A DNA stretch of 58,584 nucleotides. It comes from Candidatus Barnesiella excrementavium. GTDB taxonomy: Bacteria > Bacteroidota > Bacteroidia > Bacteroidales > Barnesiellaceae. Positions within the stretch are counted from its first letter, which is position 1. Each line of letters starts with the position of its first letter. The stretch covers positions 1-58,584 of the forward strand of contig DXDM01000055.1 of the NCBI GenBank assembly GCA_019115485.1, in the 5' to 3' direction. Under the pieces are notes generated by a model. That model had not been told where the DNA came from and made no database searches. It saw only the letters and a list, made by a program, of their open reading frames with translations. A program made the translations under genes and the position numbers. This document shows positions 46,009 through 54,672 of the stretch, piece after piece.

Positions 46009-46878
46009 TTATCCCCTTCGCTGGAACAGATTCATCAAGGCCACTACAAAGTCGTCGTCGGTGGCAATCGTAGCCAGGTCGACGCGGCTCTTGCGCAGCA
46101 TGGCCAACATCTGCTCCTGCCGGGAGTTCCACCATTCGGCATAGCGGGCCCGTACGGTCGCCGAAGAAGAGTCGACCCACTGCTCACGCCCCCGCTCGGA
46201 GTCCTGCAACTTGATAAGCCCCACATTGGGCAGTTGCGATTCCCGGCGGTCGTAGACCTGTATGGCAACCAGGTCGTGACGGCGGTTGGCAATGGAAAGG
46301 GCGTTTTTGTAATCGCCGTTATCAATGAAATCGGAAATCAAAAACGTCGTACACCGCTTCTTGATGGCGTTGGTCATGTATTCGAGGGCCAACCCGATAT
46401 TGGTTCCCGTATTGTCGGGGGTGAAATCGATCAGTTCGCGTATGATATAGAGAATGTGTTTACGTCCCTTTTTGGGCGGAATAAACTTCTCGATTTTGTC
46501 CGAGAAGAAAATCATGCCTATCTTGTCGTTGTTCTGTATAGCCGAAAAGGCAATCGTTGCAGCGACCTCGGCCATCATCTCGCGTTTGGCCTCGCCCACG
46601 GCTCCGAAGTTGCGGCTGGCCGAGACATCGACCAACAGCATGACCGTCAACTCCCGTTCCTCTTCAAAAACTTTTACAAAGGGCTTGTTGTAGCGGGCTG
46701 TCACATTCCAGTCTATATCTCTCACATCGTCGCCATATTGATACTCCCTCACCTCGGAGAAGGCCATACCTCTCCCCTTGAAGGCCGAGTGGTACTGCCC
46801 CGCAAAGATGTTGCGGGAGAGACCTCTCGTCTTGATTTCGATATGACGTACTTTCTTTAACAGTTCACTGGTTTCCAT
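46009..46878 (-). CDS. DUF58 domain protein of the MoxR-bat operon
   Basis: A 289-residue cytoplasmic DUF58 protein with REYQYGDDVRDIDWNVTARYNKPFVKVFEEERE (cited here only by its ends REYQYGDD and FEEERE at about 42-74) and a vWA-like MIDAS motif DVSAS. Proteins of this family are partners of MoxR ATPases and vWA proteins. It begins 27 bp after the moxR stop. Confidence 0.92.
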   Translation of the reverse strand: METSELLKKVRHIEIKTRGLSRNIFAGQYHSAFKGRGMAFSEVREYQYGDDVRDIDWNVTARYNKPFVKVFEEERELTVMLLVDVSASRNFGAVGEAKREMMAEVAATIAFSAIQNNDKIGMIFFSDKIEKFIPPKKGRKHILYIIRELIDFTPDNTGTNIGLALEYMTNAIKKRCTTFLISDFIDNGDYKNALSIANRRHDLVAIQVYDRRESQLPNVGLIKLQDSERGREQWVDSSSATVRARYAEWWNSRQEQMLAMLRKSRVDLATIATDDDFVVALMNLFQRRG

Positions 46879-46905
46879 ACACAGCAGCTCTCCCTACCCG
46901 ATTGT

Positions 46906-47901
46906 TTAGGGCACTTCGACTTTGTTGAGTATTTCGCTGATAATCTCTTCGGCCGTCATGTTGTTGGCCTCAGCCTCGTAGCTGAGCCCGATACGGTGAC
47001 GCATCACGTCGTGGCATACGGCGCGCACATCTTCGGGAATGACATAGCCCCGTTGTTTCAAGAAGGCATAGGCACGAGCGGCCATGGCCAGACTGATGGA
47101 GGCACGGGGCGAAGCGCCGAACGAAATCATCTCTTTCAAGTCGCCCAATCCATGGTCTTGCGGGAAACGGGTGGCAAAAACAATGTCGACGATATAGCGT
47201 TCGATTTTCTCATCGATATAGACCTTTTGCACAATCTCGCGGGCCTCGATGATTTCGGAGGGTTTCAATACCGGCTTAATATCGACCTTGCGACCGCTGA
47301 TGTTTTGACGGATAATCTGTTTCTCCTCCTCTTTCTTGGGATAGCTGATGATGACTTTGAGCATGAAACGGTCGACCTGGGCCTCGGGCAGCGGATAGGT
47401 ACCCTCCTGCTCGATGGGGTTCTGCGTGGCCATAACCAGGAAAGGATCGTCAAGACGGAACGTCTGCTCGCCGATGGTCACCTGACGCTCCTGCATGGCT
47501 TCGAGCAAAGCACTCTGTACCTTGGCCGGGGCACGGTTGATTTCATCGGCCAACACGAAGTTGGCGAAGATGGGGCCCTTCTTGATTTGGAACTGCTCCT
47601 TGGCCTGGCTGTACACCATGGTACCCACCACATCGGCAGGCAGCAAGTCGGGGGTGAACTGGATACGGCTGTATTTCGAGTCAATCAGCGAAGCCAGCGT
47701 TTTGATAGCCAACGTTTTGGCCAAACCTGGAACACCTTCGAGCAAGATGTGACCGTTGGAAAGCAGACCAATCATCAACGAATCGATCAGATGCTTCTGC
47801 CCCACAATCACCTGGTCCATGCCCTGTGTAATCATATTCACGAACGAACTCTTGCTGGCAATCAGGTCGTTCAACTCCCGAATATCAACTGTTTCACTCA
47901 T
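46906..47901 (-). CDS. MoxR-family AAA+ ATPase
   Basis: A 331-residue MoxR ATPase: Walker A GVPGLAKT near residue 55, Walker B VLADEINRAPAK near 112-123, sensor I ATQNP near 154, arginine finger region PEAQVDRFM, and C-terminal lid with GASPRAS. MoxR proteins are chaperone-like AAA+ machines that act with vWA proteins. It is the first gene of a nine-gene minus-strand unit (moxR, DUF58, DUF4381-like, batA, batB, batC, batD, batE, PAP2). A promoter box lies at 47955-47962. Confidence 0.96.
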   Translation of the reverse strand: MSETVDIRELNDLIASKSSFVNMITQGMDQVIVGQKHLIDSLMIGLLSNGHILLEGVPGLAKTLAIKTLASLIDSKYSRIQFTPDLLPADVVGTMVYSQAKEQFQIKKGPIFANFVLADEINRAPAKVQSALLEAMQERQVTIGEQTFRLDDPFLVMATQNPIEQEGTYPLPEAQVDRFMLKVIISYPKKEEEKQIIRQNISGRKVDIKPVLKPSEIIEAREIVQKVYIDEKIERYIVDIVFATRFPQDHGLGDLKEMISFGASPRASISLAMAARAYAFLKQRGYVIPEDVRAVCHDVMRHRIGLSYEAEANNMTAEEIISEILNKVEVP

Positions 47902-47954
47902 ACGTTTTCTCTTTTTATATTTTCAATTTATACGTTTTTTTACTTTATCTCTCG

Positions 47955-47979
47955 CAAAATTAGCGATAGAGAATCGCTA
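47955..47979 (-). promoter_or_regulatory. Promoter and inverted repeat upstream of the moxR-bat operon
   Basis: Minus strand -7 box TAATTTTG (47962-47955), start near 47948, leader about 47 nt. Overlapping its upstream edge is a perfect inverted repeat TAGCGAT-N5-ATCGCTA (47961-47979), a possible operator. Confidence 0.5.
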
Positions 47980-48019
47980 TATAATCCCTATCGTGTTAAA
48001 AATGGCTAACTATTCACTT

Positions 48020-48064
48020 AAAAAAGGCTAAGTCGCCAACCCCTTGGGGTCAACGACTCAGCTA
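48020..48064 (-). terminator. Terminator after the HU-LysM gene
   Basis: Minus-strand hairpin with outer arms GCTGAGTCG / CGACTTAGC and inner ACCCC / GGGGT, followed by CTTTTTT. Confidence 0.85.
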
Positions 48065-48068
48065 TCGG

Positions 48069-49457
48069 TTACTCGTATTGACTCAATATCTTTACCGCCA
48101 ACGCTTTGGCTTCATCGACCGAACGGCTGTTCTTGGCATCGATATGGTATTTTGCAGCATCGGGAATCACCACCCGTGTACCGATAGGTACTTGATTAGG
48201 GTTCTTGATTATCCCTCTGTTCTCTTCATAGATATATACCCAAAAGGCTTTATGCCCGAAATATTTACGGGCCAATGTCGTGAGGAATACCCCCGATCGT
48301 ATCGTTTCGACCACGGGCTTGACTGCCGGTTGCTCCGCGGCCGGGGTGAGCTGCGACCGGGGAGTATCCGTTTTAACATTTCGGGACGCGGATTCTTCCT
48401 CAACAAGTATCTCGGAGAGCGAATCCCCGTCAACCGGGGTTGCAACAGCTGTCGTATCGACAGGCTCTGGTACAACAACCATATCGGTCACAGAGTTCGC
48501 CTCGGGTTGCGGAGCGAACGCCTCACGATCGGTCAGAGAAAGAGTATATTCGCCTATCCTTATTTCTTCATTGTCGCGCAAAAAGAACCACACGGCTACG
48601 GCAATCACCACCACGGCACCCAGTCCCGAGAGGGCTCCCCACCAGAAAGCCCGGCGCGAGGCCGACTTCTGCAAGTATTCGTGATAATCCCGCTCTTCTT
48701 CGGTAACGACAGGTACGAGAGCCGACGTTTCAACGGCTGGTTCGTCCGTCGCTGTTTCGGAGACCGCTTCCATCGGTTCGGAAACCGAAGTAGGATCGAC
48801 CGCGGTCTGTGGTTCGGATTCCGGCATTCCATGCGGTTTCTCCACAACAGAAGTTCCCGTTTTTGGTTCAGCCTCGGCTCTTTCCGATTCAGATGCAGAG
48901 ATATCGTGAGTCGACTCTATATCAGACTCTTTCGCCTCCATTTCATGAGTCGTGACCTCTTCGGGCTCAACCGGATCAGATTCGGAGACCGCCTCCTCGA
49001 CCTCCTTCTCAGACTTGACAGACAGACCAACCACCGGTTCCTCCACAGGTAAAGAAACCTCCTCGTCGCCTTCGGTATCGCGACTGTCGAGCAGTTCGGT
49101 TTCGTCCACCGCCATCATAGCCTCGGTCGACACATGGTCGTTGAGAATCTCGACCGAGAAACTCGAAAAGGGAGCATTCACCGCTTCGCGCAGCACCTTG
49201 TCGGGAACGAACGACAACTTGTAGTGTCCCGGAATCTCTACCGGCTCACCCGTCTGCACGTTCACACTGGCGCGAGGTTCCACCCATATGGGTTTGAACA
49301 CACCCAACTCGTTGATTCGCAACTCTTCGCCCGACGAAATTACCTCGGTCGAAATCGTAAAGAACTCTTTGAGAAAAGCCTCGGCCTCCTTCTTCGTCAC
49401 ATTCAGTTTCGCAGCGAGCAAAGCGACCAAATCGGGAAAAGATATCTTGTCATTCAT
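48069..49457 (-). CDS. Membrane-anchored HU-like protein with a LysM domain
   Basis: A 462-residue protein in three parts. Residues 1-92 resemble an HU/IHF DNA-binding fold (ISFPDLVALLAAKLNVTKKEAEAFLKEF... helices, then LRINELGVFKP and a beta arm region). Residues about 100-262 are an acidic, low-complexity Glu/Ser/Thr/Val linker. A transmembrane helix lies at about 272-293, preceded by KSASRR, so the HU part should be inside. The C-terminal 384-432 segment looks like LysM (IRSGVFLTTLARKYFGHKAFWVYIYEEN...VPIGTRVVIP) and would be periplasmic. Its ATG overlaps the stop of the HU gene by 4 bp. A nucleoid-to-envelope tether is inference. Confidence 0.8.
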   Translation of the reverse strand: MNDKISFPDLVALLAAKLNVTKKEAEAFLKEFFTISTEVISSGEELRINELGVFKPIWVEPRASVNVQTGEPVEIPGHYKLSFVPDKVLREAVNAPFSSFSVEILNDHVSTEAMMAVDETELLDSRDTEGDEEVSLPVEEPVVGLSVKSEKEVEEAVSESDPVEPEEVTTHEMEAKESDIESTHDISASESERAEAEPKTGTSVVEKPHGMPESEPQTAVDPTSVSEPMEAVSETATDEPAVETSALVPVVTEEERDYHEYLQKSASRRAFWWGALSGLGAVVVIAVAVWFFLRDNEEIRIGEYTLSLTDREAFAPQPEANSVTDMVVVPEPVDTTAVATPVDGDSLSEILVEEESASRNVKTDTPRSQLTPAAEQPAVKPVVETIRSGVFLTTLARKYFGHKAFWVYIYEENRGIIKNPNQVPIGTRVVIPDAAKYHIDAKNSRSVDEAKALAVKILSQYE

Positions 49458-49741
49458 CGGGCAGAGAGCTTTTTAAGTTTCATTTTAATGGCACTTCCCG
49501 GCTTGAACGAGAGAATCATCTTGGGCGGCACAAGCATGCGTTTGCCCGTGGCAGGATTCACGACAACCCGTTCCAGCTTCTTTTTGGGTTCAAAAGAGCC
49601 GAAACCCTGAATTGCCACCGAATCCATCTGCGTGCAACGCTCCTTAATAATTTGGAGAAATGCCGACATATAGTCCTCTACCTCCTCTTTATCCTTGCCC
49701 AAGCGGGTCTGCAACTGCGTCAAAAAAGTTTTATGATCCAT
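49454..49741 (-). CDS. HU-family DNA-binding protein
   Basis: A 95-residue HU/IHF-type protein. It starts MDHKTFLTQLQTRLGKDKEEVEDYMSAF and has the dimer-core strands VAIQGFGSFEPKKK and the arm segment VNPATGKRMLVPPKMILSFKPG. Length is as in HU. It starts a two-gene operon with the HU-TM-LysM gene, overlapping it by 4 bp; its own -7 box is at 49785-49792. Confidence 0.93.
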   Translation of the reverse strand: MDHKTFLTQLQTRLGKDKEEVEDYMSAFLQIIKERCTQMDSVAIQGFGSFEPKKKLERVVVNPATGKRMLVPPKMILSFKPGSAIKMKLKKLSAR

Positions 49742-49784
49742 GACCTTTATTTTAATCCCCTGCCAGGGAGTTTTTGTCTATCGG

Positions 49785-49792
49785 CAAATTTA
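49785..49792 (-). promoter_or_regulatory. -7 promoter box (TAAATTTG) of the HU gene
   Basis: Minus strand TAAATTTG, about 44 bp before the HU ATG, matching TAnnTTTG. The 49742-50079 gap holds this, the ppk1 promoter and no other feature I can see. Confidence 0.55.
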
Positions 49793-49946
49793 GAAAAATT
49801 CCGTGGAATAATTGCATAAAACAACAAATTAGCATTGCAAAAGGATTTCTGTTTACAATTTATCCTTTTATTATTGTCATAAAATAAAAGTAGAATTGGC
49901 ATTCATCTCTACACAGCATCTTGCCATACAGATTTGTAAAAAAAAA

Positions 49947-49977
49947 TTTGTACACCCACACATTATTCGTATATTTG
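49947..49977 (+). promoter_or_regulatory. Promoter of ppk1
   Basis: TTTG (49947-49950) and TATATTTG (49970-49977) separated by 19 bp, an ideal match to the Bacteroidetes -33/-7 pair. Start near 49984 and a leader of about 96 nt. Confidence 0.75.
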
Positions 49978-50079
49978 GGAAATATAGGATACGTCTTTGT
50001 ATAAAAGGCAAGTGTGCTTGTTTTTCATACTTTCGACATTCACTATATTTACCGTTACTTAATCCTTACGAGTGTGACT

Positions 50080-52179
50080 ATGGAAAATGTTCGGAAATAT
50101 TTCAAGCGGGATATCAGTTGGTTATCGTTCAATTATCGGGTATTGATGGAGGCGATGGACAAGACGGTTCCGCTGTTTGACCGAATCAGGTTCCTGTCGA
50201 TATACCAGTCGAATCAAGAGGAGTTCTATCGCGTGAGAGTATCGGAATATCACCAGATTCTGTCTGATCCGACAAAGAGCAATGATGAAAAAGAACAGGC
50301 CGAATGTACCTTGGAATCGATTAACCGGGAGGTAAACCGACAGGTCGACATCTTCAACAAATTCTTCTTCAACGACATTATTCCCGAGCTGGAACAGGAG
50401 GGTATGGTGTTGTACCACCAGGAGAAAATCGAGGATTTCCACCGGGCAGAGGTGCGCAGCTTCTTCAAGGAAGAGGTATTCCCCTTCCTGCAACCGGTAC
50501 TGATTTTGAAGGACGACATTGTCTCTTTCCTGCGCGACAACCGGCTCTACCTGGCCATCAAGATGTTCAAGAAGAGCGACCGCAACAACCCTGACCGAGT
50601 TCCCTTTTATGCCCAAATCAAGATACCGTTCAGCAAGGTGCCGCGATTTATCAAGCTAACCCCCTACAACGGAAAGAACTATGTGATGTTTATCGACGAC
50701 ATGATAGCGCTGAATCTCGATATCGTTTTCCCGGGCTTCGACATCGACTCGCATTACGCGATACGGGTATCGCGCGATGCCGATTTCTCCATCGAACCCA
50801 AAGAGGGGGTTAATATCGTCGATGCCGTGCGCAAACGGGTAAAGAAGCGGAAGATTGGCAATGCCAACCGGCTGGTCTACGACGGCAGTATGCCCCGCGA
50901 CATGTTGGAGTATATCTGCGAAGCCTATGACATTCCGCACGGACAGTGTATCCGTTCAAGTCGATACCTGAACTTGGAGGACCTCACCAAGCTCCCCAAC
51001 CTGACGGGCCGGGTTTTGAGCGAGACACTACCTTCGCCCATGCGACTACCCATCTTTGACAATGCCCCGTCGATGTTCGAGGTGATTCGTCACCGCGACT
51101 TCTTGATACACTTCCCCTACCAGTCGTTCGACTACCTCACCCGGTTTCTCACCGAAGCGGCCGACGACTCCACCGTGACCGATATCAAACTGACTCAATA
51201 CCGGGTTGCCGAAAATTCAGAGGTCATCGACCGTCTGCTCTACGCGGCCAAGCGGGGGAAACGGGTGACCGTCTATGTCGAAATCAAGGCCCGGTTCGAC
51301 GAAGAGAATAATATCTTTACCTCAGAGTTGATGCAGCAATCGGGTGTGCGTATCGTGTACAGTACCCCCGGCTTGAAGGTGCATGCCAAAGCGTTGCTGG
51401 TCAAATGTACCCCGACCGCCCCACAACAGCCGCAGGCATATGCCTTTCTGAGTACCGGGAACTTTAACGAAGATACGGCCCGAATCTACTCCGACATGGG
51501 GCTGTTCACCGTCAACCGTGAGATTACCCGTGAGCTGGACAAGCTCTTCTCCATTCTCGACGGCTCGTCGACCGACCGCGATTTCAAAACCTTGCTCGTG
51601 GCCCAGTTCAACATGGTCGATGTGCTAAAACAAAAGATACGGTTCGAGATGGAAGAAGCCCGTCAAGGTCGAAAGGCTCACATCATCTTGAAGATGAACG
51701 GTCTGCACGATACCGGCATGATTGATGCCCTCTACGATGCCAGCGAAGCCGGCGTGCGAATCGACCTGCTGGTGCGTGGTATAAACTGTCTGGTTCCCAA
51801 CCAGCCATACAGCCGCAACATACGCATGACCCGTATCATCGACTCGTTCCTCGAACATGCCCGCATCTGGTATTTCTATGCCGGCGGACGCGAAGAAGTA
51901 TACTTGTCGTCGGCCGATTGGATGCGTCGCAACCTGAATCGCCGCATTGAAACAGCTGTACCCATTCTCGACCAGCGTATCAAAAACGAAATCCTGTCGG
52001 TCATCGACCTGCAACTGCGCGACAATGTAAAGGCCTGTTATATCGACGAGTACCTCGGAAATCACTATGTCCGCAACAAAGGTCCCCAGATCCGCTCCCA
52101 ACGACTTTGCTTCCACCTGCTGGAAGAGTATTCCACCCCCGATTCCTCGACCGGTATACCCGAAATTTTTATCAGCTAA
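50080..52179 (+). CDS. ppk1: Polyphosphate kinase 1
   Basis: A 699-residue PPK1. I choose ATG 50080 (MENVRKYFKRDISWLSFNYRVL, the family start) over the longer frame from 50014. The N domain is followed by an HD-type and two phospholipase-D-like catalytic domains; family marks are ISWLSFN, RFLSIYQSNQEEFYRVRV, LKVHAKALLV with the phospho-accepting His, STGNFNEDTARIYSDMGLF and SADWMRRNLNRRIE. The enzyme polymerises ATP gamma-phosphate into polyphosphate. It has its own promoter and no operon partner. Confidence 0.96.
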   Translation: MENVRKYFKRDISWLSFNYRVLMEAMDKTVPLFDRIRFLSIYQSNQEEFYRVRVSEYHQILSDPTKSNDEKEQAECTLESINREVNRQVDIFNKFFFNDIIPELEQEGMVLYHQEKIEDFHRAEVRSFFKEEVFPFLQPVLILKDDIVSFLRDNRLYLAIKMFKKSDRNNPDRVPFYAQIKIPFSKVPRFIKLTPYNGKNYVMFIDDMIALNLDIVFPGFDIDSHYAIRVSRDADFSIEPKEGVNIVDAVRKRVKKRKIGNANRLVYDGSMPRDMLEYICEAYDIPHGQCIRSSRYLNLEDLTKLPNLTGRVLSETLPSPMRLPIFDNAPSMFEVIRHRDFLIHFPYQSFDYLTRFLTEAADDSTVTDIKLTQYRVAENSEVIDRLLYAAKRGKRVTVYVEIKARFDEENNIFTSELMQQSGVRIVYSTPGLKVHAKALLVKCTPTAPQQPQAYAFLSTGNFNEDTARIYSDMGLFTVNREITRELDKLFSILDGSSTDRDFKTLLVAQFNMVDVLKQKIRFEMEEARQGRKAHIILKMNGLHDTGMIDALYDASEAGVRIDLLVRGINCLVPNQPYSRNIRMTRIIDSFLEHARIWYFYAGGREEVYLSSADWMRRNLNRRIETAVPILDQRIKNEILSVIDLQLRDNVKACYIDEYLGNHYVRNKGPQIRSQRLCFHLLEEYSTPDSSTGIPEIFIS

Positions 52180-52280
52180 TCGATCTGTCAACAGGCAATT
52201 GAGCGGCATTATCGACAGAATGGTATCATACCGTCGACGAAAAGATTAAAGATTATTATACGAGTATTATTCTTTTTTTA

Positions 52281-52288
52281 TACTTTTG
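52281..52288 (+). promoter_or_regulatory. -7 promoter box (TACTTTTG) before the coiled-coil gene
   Basis: TACTTTTG matches TAnnTTTG; start near 52295 and a leader of about 19 nt. The -33 element is weak. Confidence 0.5.
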
Positions 52289-52313
52289 TCGAGAAACAAA
52301 GATAATAAACACT

Positions 52314-53270
52314 ATGAAAAGAATTGCTCTGTTATTTCTTATCGGCATGTCGATCTCGGTAGTACCGGCTCAGACGCTGAAAAAACAAAATCAAATGCTG
52401 AAAGACTCGATTGGTGTCATGCAGAAGGCTATTGACGAAAAGTCCATCGCCAATGATGCGCTGTCGAAAGAAAATACCACACTCAAAAGCCGGCATACCC
52501 TGCTCCAAGCAAGTAAAGATTCGCTCGATAGAGAGCAAAAAAGCTTGTTGGGAAAATACAGAAAACTGTCGGTCGAGAACGACCAGTTGAAAGATTCGCT
52601 CTTTGTATATCGCAATGAAAACAGAGCGTTGCGCAACCAGGTAGACAGCCTCAATACTTCGCTGATCAACCTCACCGAGGAGATGAATGCCAAACTCGAT
52701 TATCTGGCCAAACAGGAGAAAATCTGGAGCCGTAAAAAATATTTCAACATCGGCTACGGTATGCTCTCGCTGAATCGCGGAAAAGGGTATGAAACCTTGG
52801 AAAGCAATTTCGCAGTTTCTATCGCACGCGGTAACACCTACTACCTGCACAAGAAACCCATTGCGGGCATGATAAAGTTCGGATTGGACTGGACCTTCTT
52901 CGATATTGCCGTAGCTCAATATGAAGAAGAAACTCGGGAAAATTTCGGCAAAGGAAGCGACGACAGCGATATTTACAAGGGAGAAATTGCAATGCAGTTC
53001 GGACCCTCGATTACCATCAATCCGGTCGATTTTCTGAAAGTGAATGTTTACTTCCGCTACGACCCCACCTACTCGATGATGTTCAATACCGACGGAAATG
53101 AGTTCAAAGGGAACTACGGATCCTATTTCAATACCGGTTTGGCAGCCGCATATAAAGTCATCTCGCTGGGTTTTGAATACCGTTGGGGTTCTACCTCCTA
53201 TAAAATCGACGGAGATAACCAAACCTGGAAAACATCGGGTACCTATCTTTATCTCAGTTTCCGATTCTAA
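52314..53270 (+). CDS. Secreted coiled-coil plus beta-barrel protein of unknown function
   Basis: A 318-residue protein with a signal peptide (residues 1-19, ends VVPAQ), a heptad-rich helical region at about 20-130 (repeated L/K/E/S pattern, e.g. KDSIGVMQKAIDEKS and LRNQVDSLNTSL), and then about 180 residues of alternating beta strands ending in YLYLSFRF with a terminal Phe, which suggests an outer-membrane barrel. The layout resembles periplasmic coiled coils anchored to an outer-membrane barrel. I do not recognise a named family. It has its own promoter and terminator. Confidence 0.8.
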   Translation: MKRIALLFLIGMSISVVPAQTLKKQNQMLKDSIGVMQKAIDEKSIANDALSKENTTLKSRHTLLQASKDSLDREQKSLLGKYRKLSVENDQLKDSLFVYRNENRALRNQVDSLNTSLINLTEEMNAKLDYLAKQEKIWSRKKYFNIGYGMLSLNRGKGYETLESNFAVSIARGNTYYLHKKPIAGMIKFGLDWTFFDIAVAQYEEETRENFGKGSDDSDIYKGEIAMQFGPSITINPVDFLKVNVYFRYDPTYSMMFNTDGNEFKGNYGSYFNTGLAAAYKVISLGFEYRWGSTSYKIDGDNQTWKTSGTYLYLSFRF

Positions 53271-53290
53271 AATATCATATTCATACAATA

Positions 53291-53327
53291 AAGAGGGCGG
53301 CCGAGAAATCTCGACCGCCCTCTTTTT
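53291..53327 (+). terminator. Terminator after the coiled-coil gene
   Basis: AGAGGGCGG / CCGCCCTCT with an inner CGAGA / TCTCG stem and a T tail. Confidence 0.92.
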
Positions 53328-53453
53328 ATATATGGTCTTCCCATCTGAGAAATCTCCACATCAATTCTTGCAAACCATTCACCGCTCCATCTGTTTATAT
53401 AATTAATGAGGGGCAAAAAGAAACCCGACTCACCGATTATACAAATGTTTTTA

Positions 53454-53461
53454 TAACTTTG
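53454..53461 (+). promoter_or_regulatory. -7 promoter box (TAACTTTG) before the choloylglycine-hydrolase gene
   Basis: TAACTTTG matches TAnnTTTG; start near 53468 and a leader of about 23 nt. Confidence 0.55.
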
Positions 53462-53490
53462 AATATACTTCTAACTAATATGCGACAACG

Positions 53491-54573
53491 ATGAAACGAT
53501 TATTTCTTTTGGGAATAGCCGTTATGCTATTCTTGACACATCTCTCCGAGACGCGGGCCTGTACCGGCATTACCCTCACGGCAAAAGACGGTTCCAAAAT
53601 TGTAGCCCGCACCATCGAGTGGGGAGGCAGCGACCTGAACAGCCAGTATGTAATTGTGCCCCGCGGGTATCAACAGCAGTCATTCGTACCGGGAGGACAG
53701 CAAACCGGGCTGAAATTCACGGCCCGATACGGTTATGTAGGACTGGCTGTCGAGCAAAAAGAGTTTGTAGCCGAAGGACTGAACGAAGCCGGATTGTCGG
53801 CCGGATTATTTTACTTCCCCGGTTACGGACAATACGAGAGCTACAATCCCGCCCATCAGTCCACAAGTATTGCCGACCTGCAACTGGTAGCCTGGATTCT
53901 GGGTAACTTCTCGACGGTCGACGAAGCGGTAAAGGGGTTGAAAACGGTACATATCGTGTCGATTGACCCACGAGCCTCAACGGTTCACTGGCGCATGACC
54001 GATATCACCGGCCGACAGGTAGTACTGGAAATAGTGGACGGCAAACTCAATTTCTACGAAAACAAATTGGGAGTACTCACCAACTCACCGGGATTTGAGT
54101 GGCAAATCACCAACCTCAACAACTACATCAACCTTTATCCGGGTACGACCGATGCAAAATCTTTCGGCGATATCACGCTCTCCTCGTTCGGCGCGGGTAG
54201 CGGATTCATCGGACTTCCCGGCGACATCACACCCCCTTCCCGGTTCGTTCGCGCAGCCTTCTATCAAACCTCAGCCCCCAAACAGAACAACGCCATAGGG
54301 GCTGTAACCCAAAGTTTCCATATCCTCAACAATTTCGATATTCCCATCGGAGCCGAATTTCTGGCCGGACAGACACCGACCGACATACCCAGCGCCACAC
54401 AGTGGACCTCGTCGGCCGACGTCACACATCGAGTGCTATACTACCGCACCATGTACAACAGTGCTATTCGCTGTTTCGATTTGAAAAGCATTGACTTTGG
54501 TCGTGTCAAATACCAGGTTCACCCACTCGACGCGTCCAAACAACAACCTATACAGACGATTTCAATCCAGTAG
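53491..54573 (+). CDS. Linear amide C-N hydrolase of the choloylglycine hydrolase family
   Basis: A 360-residue Ntn hydrolase. The signal peptide ends in SETRA and the next residue is Cys24 (CTGITL), so export and cleavage would expose the catalytic N-terminal Cys, as in bile salt hydrolases and penicillin V acylases. Counting from that Cys, Arg17, Asn175 and Arg228 fall exactly where the family needs them (Arg40, Asn198 and Arg251 of the precursor); position 20, normally Asp, is Glu (RTIEWG). The substrate may be bile salt conjugates, penicillin V or N-acyl signals; sequence alone does not decide. Probably periplasmic. Confidence 0.9.
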   Translation: MKRLFLLGIAVMLFLTHLSETRACTGITLTAKDGSKIVARTIEWGGSDLNSQYVIVPRGYQQQSFVPGGQQTGLKFTARYGYVGLAVEQKEFVAEGLNEAGLSAGLFYFPGYGQYESYNPAHQSTSIADLQLVAWILGNFSTVDEAVKGLKTVHIVSIDPRASTVHWRMTDITGRQVVLEIVDGKLNFYENKLGVLTNSPGFEWQITNLNNYINLYPGTTDAKSFGDITLSSFGAGSGFIGLPGDITPPSRFVRAAFYQTSAPKQNNAIGAVTQSFHILNNFDIPIGAEFLAGQTPTDIPSATQWTSSADVTHRVLYYRTMYNSAIRCFDLKSIDFGRVKYQVHPLDASKQQPIQTISIQ

Positions 54574-54617
54574 AATGATAGCCTCTCCCCCGAATCTTCA
54601 ATAAGGGATAAAACGAA

Positions 54618-54651
54618 CGAGCCTGTTGCTCCATCAGGAGTAACAGGCTCG
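54618..54651 (-). terminator. Hairpin between convergent genes
   Basis: CGAGCCTGTTGCTCC pairs with GGAGTAACAGGCTCG (one G-T pair, 4-nt loop). On the minus strand it is followed by TTCGTTTTATC, fitting an end for the aspS-nif3-zinc ribbon unit. Confidence 0.8.
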
Positions 54652-54672
54652 CTTTATACGGGGATAATTTTA

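Noticed and set aside
52218..52240. Palindrome GGTATCATACC between ppk1 and the coiled-coil gene
   Set aside because: Too short, no T tail, and not close enough to the next promoter to call a terminator or operator.
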